DNA of 64,000 nucleotides from Sulfurospirillum sp. (GTDB lineage Bacteria; Campylobacterota; Campylobacteria; Campylobacterales; Arcobacteraceae), in assembly GCA_030491005.1 (NCBI GenBank), contig JAKZMJ010000001.1:62001-126000 (forward strand). Direction: 5' to 3'. Under the pieces are notes generated by a model. The model saw nothing but the letters and a program-made list of their open reading frames with translations. It did not search any database and was not told the DNA's origin. Made by a program: the position numbers and the translations under genes. Below, piece after piece: positions 56,865-64,000 of this stretch. How positions within the stretch are numbered: position 1 is the first letter of the stretch; every line of letters starts with the position of its first letter.

Positions 56865-57635
56865 TTAATTTCCTGTAAATTTTGCTTTTCTTTTTTCTTT
56901 AAATGCTGATATTCCTTCTTTTTTATCAGAGGTAGATAAAATTCCTGAAAATACCATTTTTTCATATTTTAATGAAGCACTTAAACCATTATCATATGAT
57001 GCTAAAACAGCACTTTTAATAGCACTTATTGCTAAAGGTGATTTACTTATAATGATATATGCAATCTGCAATGATCGTATCATTGTACTTTGGAAAGGAA
57101 CAACTTCTGATACTAAATTCATTTTTTGTGCTGTTTTTGCATCAATAAATTTTCCAGTTAAAAGCATAAGCATCGCATTTGATTTTCCCATGGCTTTTAC
57201 TGTTCTTTGTGTTCCCCCAGCACCTGGTATGATGCCTAGATTAATTTCAGGTTGTCCAAATTGTGCATTATCTCCTGCAATTATAATGTCACAGATCATA
57301 GCTAACTCACACCCTGCTCCTAAACAAAATCCATTTACAGATGCAATAATTGGTTTTTTAAAATCTTTAATATATTCCCAATAAGAAGTTCTTACATCGT
57401 TTATAGAATCAAGTGCACTTTTTACTTCTAATTCATTTATATCAGCACCAGCTGCAAATACTTTTTCTCCACCTGTTAATATTACACATCTTATTTCATT
57501 TCCACAAGTTACTAATGCACTTGATATTTCTTTTAAAGTTTTTGTTCTTAAAGCATTAAATACTTTAGGTCTATAAATAGTTATTATTAGAATATATTGA
57601 TTTTTTATATCTACTTTTATATCTTCAAAGTTCAT
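56865..57635 (-). CDS. paaF: Enoyl-CoA hydratase/isomerase
   Basis: A 256-residue crotonase. VFAAGADINELEVKSA and FCLGAGCELAMICDIIIA form the oxyanion hole. QPEINLGIIPGAGGTQR holds one catalytic Glu and MNLVSEVVP follows. In this cluster it probably hydrates a dehydroadipyl-CoA-type intermediate (PaaF) or isomerises the ring product (PaaG). I chose paaF tentatively from similarity to plain hydratases. It is the first gene of the leftward set. Confidence 0.8.
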   Translation of the reverse strand: MNFEDIKVDIKNQYILIITIYRPKVFNALRTKTLKEISSALVTCGNEIRCVILTGGEKVFAAGADINELEVKSALDSINDVRTSYWEYIKDFKKPIIASVNGFCLGAGCELAMICDIIIAGDNAQFGQPEINLGIIPGAGGTQRTVKAMGKSNAMLMLLTGKFIDAKTAQKMNLVSEVVPFQSTMIRSLQIAYIIISKSPLAISAIKSAVLASYDNGLSASLKYEKMVFSGILSTSDKKEGISAFKEKRKAKFTGN

Positions 57636-57839
57636 TTTGTTCCTTTAATTTATTATTATATTACATTAAATGTAAAAAAATTCTAACTAATGTAATATTT
57701 ATTTGAGCTTAAAATATGTGTTATATCTTTTGTGTTTATTAAATATATACCATCTTAACACTATATTTACTTATCTTTAATATTCTATTAATAAAAAATA
57801 TATTAGTATTTTAATAAATATATTACACAAAGGATAAGA
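57636..57839. promoter_or_regulatory. Divergent promoter region of the paa genes
   Basis: 204 bp of AT-rich DNA separates the leftward hydratase-paaI-paaJ-paaK set from rightward paaN. AAAGGATAAGA precedes the paaN start. No clear operator palindrome was found. Confidence 0.4.
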
Positions 57840-59498
57840 ATGAGTCTTTTTAAGAAACATAATGAAACATTAAATAGAGCGTTAAAAGAAATTAAAAATA
57901 GAGGGTACTGGTCACCTTATTTTGAGATACCTAGTTCTAAGGTTTATGGGAAAGGAAAAAAAGAAGAATCTGTTCAAAACTTCAAAGAACAACTCAATAA
58001 TAAGTTTGAAATAAAAGGTTTAGAATCTGATACATTTATAGGAAAAGAAGTTTCTCCTTATGGATTTGCTTTAGGTATTACATATCCTTCTATTAAAACT
58101 GATACATTAGTAAGTGATTCTAACATTGCTCGAAATCAATGGAAAAGAGTATCTTTAGAAGTTAAAGCTGGTATTTGTTTAGAAATTCTTGATAGAATTA
58201 ACAAAAGAAGTTTTGATATGGCAAATGCTGTTATGCATACAACTGGACAACCTTATATGATGTCATTTCAAGCAGGTGGTCCTCATGCTCAAGATAGAGG
58301 ATTGGAAGCTTTAGCGTATACATATAAACAATTAAATGATATACCCAACACTGCTAGATTTGAAAAACCAATGGGTAGAGATAAACCACCTATTGTTCAA
58401 AATAAAAAGTTAGTTATAGCACCTCGTGGTATTTCGCTTATCATTACATGTTCTACATTTCCTACATGGAACTCTTATTCTGCTTTATTTGCTTCATTAT
58501 TAGCTGGAAATTCTATTATTTATAAACCACATAGAAATGGTATATTACCTATTGCTTTAACTGTAAAAATTGTAAGAGAAGTATTAGAAGAGAATGATAT
58601 AGATGCAAATTTAGTATCTATGATTATATCTGATGATAGAAGTGAAACTCAAGGTTTAGTAAAAAACAAAAATGTAAAAATTATTGATTTTACTGGTAGT
58701 ACTGAATTTGGAAATTGGTTAGAAAATAATGCACCTCAAGCAAATGTATATACTGAAAAAGCTGGAGTAAATTGTTTATTAATTGATAACTTTGATGATT
58801 TAAAAGGAATGAGTAGAAATATTTCTATGGCTTTATCATTATATTCTTCACAAATGTGTACAGCTCCTCAAAATATTTTCATACCAAAAGATGGTATTGT
58901 TTCAAACGGTAAAAAAGTTTCCTTTGAAGAACTTGCGTCTTTAATTTGTGGTTCTGTTGAAAAACTATTAAGTGTTGATGAAAGAGCTATTGAAATTTTA
59001 GGTGCTATTCAAAATGCTAGTATTTGTAAAAGAATTGATGAAGCAGATAAACTAGGAGAAGTTCTTTTATCATCTAAAACAATTAAACATCCTTTATTTA
59101 AGAATGCTACTATTAAAACTCCTGTAATAATTAAAATATCTTCTAAAGACAAAGATCTTTATCACAATGAACATTTTGGTCCTGTTATTTTATTGATTGA
59201 AACTGATTCAAGAGAAGATACTTTGTGCGTTTGGCAAGAGACTATTCAACTTCATGGTGCTATTACAGCAGGTGTGTATTCTTCAGATGAAGAGTATCTT
59301 AATAAAGTTGAAGATATTACTATTGAAGAAAAAGTTAATTTATCTATTAATTTAACTGGTCATATTTTGATGAATCATTCTGCTGCATTTACTGACTTTC
59401 ATGCAACTGGTGATAATAAAGCTGCTAATTGTGCTTTATCAAATGACAACTTTGTTTCTAGTAGGTATTGCGTTGTGACTATTAAGAGGGATGCGTGA
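57840..59498 (+). CDS. paaN: PaaN-type aldehyde dehydrogenase
   Basis: A 552-residue NAD(P)-dependent aldehyde dehydrogenase. The N-terminus (HNETLNRALKEIKNRGYWSP, then VYGKGK) is specific to PaaN. IDFTGSTEFGNWLENNA and VYTEKAGVNCLLID surround the general-base Glu. SSQMCTAPQNIFIPKDG has the catalytic Cys and HFGPVILL is near the end. PaaN-type enzymes oxidise the ring-opened semialdehyde in phenylacetate degradation and lack the hydratase domain of PaaZ. It is divergent from the other paa genes. Confidence 0.92.
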   Translation: MSLFKKHNETLNRALKEIKNRGYWSPYFEIPSSKVYGKGKKEESVQNFKEQLNNKFEIKGLESDTFIGKEVSPYGFALGITYPSIKTDTLVSDSNIARNQWKRVSLEVKAGICLEILDRINKRSFDMANAVMHTTGQPYMMSFQAGGPHAQDRGLEALAYTYKQLNDIPNTARFEKPMGRDKPPIVQNKKLVIAPRGISLIITCSTFPTWNSYSALFASLLAGNSIIYKPHRNGILPIALTVKIVREVLEENDIDANLVSMIISDDRSETQGLVKNKNVKIIDFTGSTEFGNWLENNAPQANVYTEKAGVNCLLIDNFDDLKGMSRNISMALSLYSSQMCTAPQNIFIPKDGIVSNGKKVSFEELASLICGSVEKLLSVDERAIEILGAIQNASICKRIDEADKLGEVLLSSKTIKHPLFKNATIKTPVIIKISSKDKDLYHNEHFGPVILLIETDSREDTLCVWQETIQLHGAITAGVYSSDEEYLNKVEDITIEEKVNLSINLTGHILMNHSAAFTDFHATGDNKAANCALSNDNFVSSRYCVVTIKRDA

Positions 59499-59559
59499 TG
59501 GCAAAAAAAAGAATTACGAAATAGACAATTATACATTTAGATTAATAACAAATATTAAT

Positions 59560-60339
59560 CTAAATATTATGTAAAAATTCTTTTATTTTTTCTATTGTTG
59601 TATTAGAATATGTTTCTAAAATATCAAGTGATTTTTGAATATTATCTTTTAAAGGAAGAGTATCTAAAAAATCTATGTCAATGATTGAAGTAAGACTATC
59701 AATTTGAAAAGAACATTTATTAAAATATAATATAGTTACACTATCATCAAATTGAATATGCTCAAACTTTACATTATATGCACAAAACTCACTATCTTTA
59801 TTTTTTATTTTTATATTCATAGAAGATTTTAGTTTTAAAAGTTGTAATAATGTTAAAAGAGAATATCTTGATTTGGAATCATTATCTACAGATATTAAAA
59901 TTTTAGATAAGGTTATTTTTAATTCTTGATTATCAATTGCTGATAAGTAATTAGAAATAACAAAATCTACAGATTCAATAATATATGATAAATCATCTTT
60001 TACTTGATATGTATCATTAATCATATCTTTACCTTCATGCATTAAAATAATACGTCTTGATAATTCTTTATAAACTTTTGTATTATCATCTGTATTTATT
60101 TTTATAGTTTCTGGTAATTTATATTTTTCATAATAAGTAACTTTAGTATTTTCTAATTGTAAAAGTCCTCGTTTTAACAAATATTCACATCCTTCAGAAA
60201 TTTTTTCATTAATATCAAAATTATTAAACTCATCTGTATAAACAACATTTTTAAAATCTTTTTTAGAAAAAGAATTATCTTTATTTTTTATTGCATAAGT
60301 TAAAATATTTACTATTAATTCAAAAGTACAAGTGTACAT
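59560..60339 (-). CDS. Hypothetical protein in the paa region
   Basis: A 259-residue cytosolic protein I do not recognise. It is rich in Asp, Lys, Ile and Asn. The N-terminal 60 residues (ELIVNILTYAIKNKDNSFSK, then GCEYLLKRGLLQ) look like a small helical, possibly winged-helix, module. No enzyme motif is evident. It lies between paaN and the ABC importer on the opposite strand, so it could be a local regulator, but nothing in the sequence proves this. Confidence 0.6.
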   Translation of the reverse strand: MYTCTFELIVNILTYAIKNKDNSFSKKDFKNVVYTDEFNNFDINEKISEGCEYLLKRGLLQLENTKVTYYEKYKLPETIKINTDDNTKVYKELSRRIILMHEGKDMINDTYQVKDDLSYIIESVDFVISNYLSAIDNQELKITLSKILISVDNDSKSRYSLLTLLQLLKLKSSMNIKIKNKDSEFCAYNVKFEHIQFDDSVTILYFNKCSFQIDSLTSIIDIDFLDTLPLKDNIQKSLDILETYSNTTIEKIKEFLHNI

Positions 60340-60785
60340 TTTACACTCCTAAGTATGTATATTGTGTTATTTTATATAAAAATCACTTAATTTATTATAA
60401 TAAGAGAATTATTTATACTACAAAAATATATTTAAATTAATATTATTTGTATTTTAATTTAAGGTATATATTCCATTTAGAGAATAAGAATAATTAAAGA
60501 GAATTATAATTTTAAAATATATATTTATATAAATTATATATATAACTATATGTATCACTTTGCTATACTTTTAAAATAGATAAATTAATATCAATAATAA
60601 ACTTTTAATTAAAAAATTAACTACACATATATACATAATTATATAAAAAGTGTCACAAATGATTATCTTTAAAATAATATAATACTATTCTATGTATTAT
60701 TTAAGTTTTCTTGTATTATAATTATTCATATCAGGATGAATTATTATAAAATTCATTTTGTATTTTATAAAAAAGGATACGAAAA
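60340..60785. other. Non-coding stretch before the ABC importer
   Basis: 446 bp, extremely AT-rich, with no gene. A consensus -10 TATAAT at 60717-60722 lies 64 bp before the importer ATG. No GG-N10-GC sigma54 site was seen. AAAAGGA at 60771 is the ribosome-binding site. Confidence 0.5.
60717..60722 (+). promoter_or_regulatory. Candidate -10 of the ABC importer operon
   Basis: TATAAT within TTGTATTATAATTATTC, upstream of the substrate-binding protein gene. Assigned by motif and position only. Confidence 0.4.
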
Positions 60786-61931
60786 ATGAAAAAAATTATG
60801 AGAATAATTCTAGGATTATTTATTCTAGGTTTTGCACTTAATGTAAGTGCAAAGGAAACAATTAAAATAGGTGCAATTCTTGCAACAACTGGTCCTGCAT
60901 CATTTTTAGGTGATCCTGAATTAAAAACTTTAAAATTGTATGTAGAGAAAATCAATAAATCTGGTGGTGTTTTAGGTAAGCAATTAGAATTAATTACTTA
61001 TGATAATGCTGCAAATCCAAAAAAAGCTACAACATTTGCAAAAAGACTTATTAATCAAGACAAAGTCGTAGCGATAATTGGACCTTCTGCTTCTGGAGAC
61101 ACTTTAGCAATAGCACCTTTTTTGGCAAAAGCTAAAGTTCCAATGATTTCTCTAGGTGGAGCGATTTCAATAGTAAAGCCTGTTAAAAAATATGTATTTA
61201 AAACTCCTGCTACTGATAGAATGGCATGTCAAAAAATATTTAAATATTTAAAAACAAAAGGTAAAACTAATGTTGCTTTAATTTCTGGTAATGGTGGATT
61301 TGGTAAATCAATGAGAGGTCAATGTAAAGATGTTGCATCTGATTATGGAATTACAATTGTTGCAGATGAAACATATGGTCCAAAAGATACAGATATGACA
61401 GCTCAATTAACAAAAATTAAATCTATTAAAAATTTACACGCAGTTGTAAATCCAGGATTTGGACAAGGTCCAGCAATTGTAACAAAAAACTTTAGACAAT
61501 TAGGACTAACACAAACATTAGTACAATCTCATGGAGTTGCATCTAAAAAGTTTATTGAGTTAGCTGGAAAAGCTAGTGAAGGTGTGATTGTAGCTTCACC
61601 ACCTGTTGTAGTTGCTGAACTTTTAGAAGATTCAAATCCAATTAAAAAAATTGCATTAAATTATATCAAAGAGTATGAGGGTAAATATAATATTCCAGTA
61701 TCAACATTTGGGGGATATGCTTATGATGCATTAAATCTTCTTATAGAGGCTATAAAAACAGCAAAATCTGTTGATCCAGAAAAAATAAGAGATGCAATTG
61801 AATCAACAACTTCCTATGTTGGACTAAATGGTATATTTAATATAACTAAAAAAGACCATTTAGGATTAGATCTTAATTCTGGTATTAAAATGTTAGTTAT
61901 TAAAAATGGTACTTGGGCTTTAGCAAAGTAA
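60786..61931 (+). CDS. Branched-chain-amino-acid-type ABC substrate-binding protein
   Basis: A 381-residue periplasmic binding protein (Peripla_BP_6). Signal peptide RIILGLFILGFALNVSA is cleaved before KETIKIG. GAILATTGPASFLGDPELK opens lobe 1, AIIGPSASGDTLAIAPF and VPMISLGGAISIV line the cleft. LivJ/K-type proteins bind branched-chain amino acids, but relatives beside paa genes bind aromatic acids. The substrate here is inferred at best. First gene of the importer operon. Confidence 0.92.
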   Translation: MKKIMRIILGLFILGFALNVSAKETIKIGAILATTGPASFLGDPELKTLKLYVEKINKSGGVLGKQLELITYDNAANPKKATTFAKRLINQDKVVAIIGPSASGDTLAIAPFLAKAKVPMISLGGAISIVKPVKKYVFKTPATDRMACQKIFKYLKTKGKTNVALISGNGGFGKSMRGQCKDVASDYGITIVADETYGPKDTDMTAQLTKIKSIKNLHAVVNPGFGQGPAIVTKNFRQLGLTQTLVQSHGVASKKFIELAGKASEGVIVASPPVVVAELLEDSNPIKKIALNYIKEYEGKYNIPVSTFGGYAYDALNLLIEAIKTAKSVDPEKIRDAIESTTSYVGLNGIFNITKKDHLGLDLNSGIKMLVIKNGTWALAK

Positions 61932-61935
61932 TACT

Positions 61936-62805
61936 ATGGTTGAATTATTACAATATACTTTTGGAGGATTAACTGTTGGATTCATCTATGCTTTAGTAGG
62001 TCTTGGATTTACAGTTATCTATAACTCGAGTAAAATTATAAACTTCTCTCAAGGGGAGTTTGTAATGATAGGTGGAATGGCAGCAGTATTTTTGTCATAC
62101 TTAAAATTTCCATTTATTTTAGCATTTCCGATGGCAGTAATGTTAGCTTCTTTATTAGGTTATGTACTCTTTAAATTAGTTTCGATGTCAAGTAATTCAT
62201 CAGTAACTTCTTTAATTATTTTAACTTTAGGATATTCTATCTTTATAAGAGGTGCAGCACAAGTTGGATTTGATAAACAAATGCACACATTGCCAAGTTT
62301 TATAAGTGATACACCTATTTCTATTTTTGGTGCAACAATAACACCTCAAGCAGTATTAGTAATTGTTGTTTCACTTTGTATTGTTTTTGCATTATATTAT
62401 ATGTTTAACAAAACAAAAATAGGCAAAGCAATGCTAGCAACTGCTGATAATCAAGATGCAGCTAAATTAGTAGGAATATCAGTTAAAAAAATATTAATTA
62501 TGAATTTTATGATAGCAGCTGCAATTGCAGCAATAGGAGGAATAGTATTAACACCAATAATATCTATGAATTATGAAATTGGTGTTATGCTTGGTTTAAA
62601 AGGATTTTGTGCCGCAATTATTGGGGGTATTGGTAATCCATTTGGTGCAGTATTTGGAGGAGTGGTACTTGGTATCTTAGAATCTTTTGTTGCTGGTTAT
62701 GTAAGTAGCGAATATAAAGATGCTGTTGCATTTGTAGTATTATTATTAATTTTATTCTTTTTTCCAGGTGGTATGTTTGGTGCAAAGAAATCTTCAAGAG
62801 TATAG
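61936..62805 (+). CDS. LivH-type ABC permease
   Basis: A 289-residue inner-membrane permease with about eight helices. VGLGFTVIYNSSKIINFSQG and FVMIGGMAAVF match the LivH start. The cytoplasmic coupling loop reads GISVKKILIMNFMIAAAIAA, and GGIGNPFGAVFGGVVLGILE is the C-terminal signature. It forms the channel with the LivM-type permease, 8 bp downstream. Starts 4 bp after the binding-protein gene. Confidence 0.92.
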   Translation: MVELLQYTFGGLTVGFIYALVGLGFTVIYNSSKIINFSQGEFVMIGGMAAVFLSYLKFPFILAFPMAVMLASLLGYVLFKLVSMSSNSSVTSLIILTLGYSIFIRGAAQVGFDKQMHTLPSFISDTPISIFGATITPQAVLVIVVSLCIVFALYYMFNKTKIGKAMLATADNQDAAKLVGISVKKILIMNFMIAAAIAAIGGIVLTPIISMNYEIGVMLGLKGFCAAIIGGIGNPFGAVFGGVVLGILESFVAGYVSSEYKDAVAFVVLLLILFFFPGGMFGAKKSSRV

Positions 62806-62813
62806 GTTGATAT

Positions 62814-63779
62814 ATGGAAAATAAAGGTATATTTTTAGATAGAGGTATTGTAGCAACGATTGTAATCTTGACTGTGATACCATTTTTATTACAAAATAGT
62901 TTTCATTATGAAATAGCAATTATGTGTATGTTAAATGCAGTTATCTGTATTGGGCTTAATATGCTAGTTGGCTATACTGGGCAAATTTCATTAGGTCATG
63001 GAGCTTTTGCTGGTCTTGGTGCTTATGTAGCAGTGATTTTATCAACTACATTTGAATTTGACCCAGTTTTAAGTATTTTAATTGCAACTGTTGTATTAGC
63101 AACAATTGCGTATTTCATATCTAAACCAATTTTAAAACTAGAAGGTCATTACCTTGCGATGGGAACATTAGCAGTTGGTATTATTATCTCAATTGTATTA
63201 AATAATGAAGATCAATTAACAGGTGGACCTGATGGTATGGGTATTGGAAAATTTCATATTTTAGGATATGTATTTGAAAATGATATTCAATGGTATATTT
63301 TATCAGCAATGATTTTAGTATTTTCAATTTGGGCATTACAAAATGTAATTAACTCTCCATTTGGAAGAATTTTAAGATGTATTAGAGATTCTGAAACTGC
63401 TGCAAAAGCAATTGGTGCTGATGTTGCGTATTATAAAACATATGTATTTGTAATCTCAGTTGTCATTGCTACAGTTGCAGGAAGTCTTTACTCATACTAT
63501 ACAGGTTATATCTCACCAGAAGAATCAGGATTTATGAGAAGTATTGAGCTTATTGTTATGATTGTATTTGGGGGACTTGGTAGAATTTATGGAGCTGTAA
63601 TCGGAGCTATTGTTATTACTGCACTTCCTCAATTTCTTACATTCTTACATGATTATGAACATATGGTATTTGGAGCGATTATTATTTTTGTAATGATTTT
63701 TATGCCAAAAGGAATTGTTTCAATTTTTGATGGACTTAAGAAAAAAAAGAAAAAAGAGATTGTAAAGGATAATTCATGA
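62814..63779 (+). CDS. LivM-type ABC permease
   Basis: A 321-residue permease. ICIGLNMLVGYTGQISLGHG and FAGLGAYVAVIL are the LivM signatures. FGRILRCIRDSETAAKAIGA is the coupling helix contacting the ATPase, and GGLGRIYGAVIGAIVI follows. The Lys-rich C-terminus (GLKKKKKKEIVKD) is cytoplasmic. Its end overlaps the ATPase gene by 4 bp. Confidence 0.92.
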   Translation: MENKGIFLDRGIVATIVILTVIPFLLQNSFHYEIAIMCMLNAVICIGLNMLVGYTGQISLGHGAFAGLGAYVAVILSTTFEFDPVLSILIATVVLATIAYFISKPILKLEGHYLAMGTLAVGIIISIVLNNEDQLTGGPDGMGIGKFHILGYVFENDIQWYILSAMILVFSIWALQNVINSPFGRILRCIRDSETAAKAIGADVAYYKTYVFVISVVIATVAGSLYSYYTGYISPEESGFMRSIELIVMIVFGGLGRIYGAVIGAIVITALPQFLTFLHDYEHMVFGAIIIFVMIFMPKGIVSIFDGLKKKKKKEIVKDNS

Positions 63780-64000
63780 GTTTATTAAAAATTGATGGAA
63801 TTAGTAAAAGCTTTGGTGGATTAAAAGCTGTTGATAATATCTCTTTTGAAGTAGAAGAAGGAACCATTCATGCGTTAATTGGTCCAAATGGAGCTGGTAA
63901 AACAACTTTAGTAAATATGATTTCAGGAATTTACTCAGTAGATAAAGGTGATATCTATTTTGCAGATGAAAAGATTACAGATGTACCAACACATAAACTT
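63776..64000 (+). CDS. LivG-type ABC ATP-binding protein, N-terminal part
   Basis: The gene begins at ATG 63776 and runs off the window, so 75 residues are present. SKSFGGLKAVDNISFEVEEG leads to the Walker A motif GPNGAGKTTLVNMISGIY. Wording and position match LivG, the first ATPase of branched-chain amino acid-type importers. A LivF-type ATPase would be expected next, outside the window. Confidence 0.93.
   Translation, partial: MSLLKIDGISKSFGGLKAVDNISFEVEEGTIHALIGPNGAGKTTLVNMISGIYSVDKGDIYFADEKITDVPTHKL

Overview
The window is AT-rich and its gene content fits Arcobacteraceae (Campylobacterota). The signs are a split glycine decarboxylase (gcvPA/gcvPB), an rpsL-rpsG-fusA operon, a roughly 395-residue DapD, a folD-lepB-rpiB cluster and a Wolinella/Francisella-like type II-B CRISPR-Cas locus. 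Taxonomy is inferred from gene content only.

Layout. 1-12 kb is housekeeping: the ilvC end, a divergent polysaccharide deacetylase, dprA, an MFS carrier, the rpsL-rpsG-fusA operon, metX, a DMT transporter, xseB, a ThiF-like enzyme, ybeY and a Ca/Na exchanger. 12-20.5 kb carries an MnmC2-like oxidase, a diguanylate cyclase, a metallo-hydrolase, a 1381-residue two-sensor PP2C receptor and dapD. An insertion sequence (20.6-22.1 kb) cuts a small membrane-protein gene. 22.7-29.3 kb is a leftward glycine cleavage operon (gcvT-gcvH-gcvPA-gcvPB-lipA-lpd). 29.4-33.3 kb is the leftward folD-lepB-rpiB-small membrane protein-HD protein cluster.

33.8-43.4 kb is an insertion-sequence graveyard. It holds a truncated RhuM gene, two IS256-like copies, ISNCY-like, IS5, IS481 and ISAs1 transposase genes nested in one another, a solitary PemK/MazF toxin and a 23-bp tRNA-Leu 3'-end fragment that looks like an attachment core. 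Several truncated host genes end in stop codons supplied by the terminus of the inserting element.

43.6-53.8 kb holds a GntR regulator, a CDP-alcohol phosphatidyltransferase and a complete type II-B CRISPR-Cas locus: cas9 (1399 aa), a HEPT remnant, an MNT nucleotidyltransferase, cas1, cas2, cas4, a leftward tracrRNA, and an array of 22 repeats and 21 spacers. The cas genes read rightward. Repeat orientation, anti-repeat, terminators and a -10 hexamer in each repeat indicate that crRNA and tracrRNA are made leftward. The MNT gene between cas9 and cas1 overlaps the cas1 start codon and is the most unusual component. An unrecognised 198-residue gene sits just upstream of the array on the crRNA strand.

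53.8-64 kb is an aromatic-acid (phenylacetyl-CoA) block: paaK, thiolase, paaI and enoyl-CoA hydratase leftward, paaN rightward, then a branched-chain-amino-acid-type ABC importer that may bring in the substrate.
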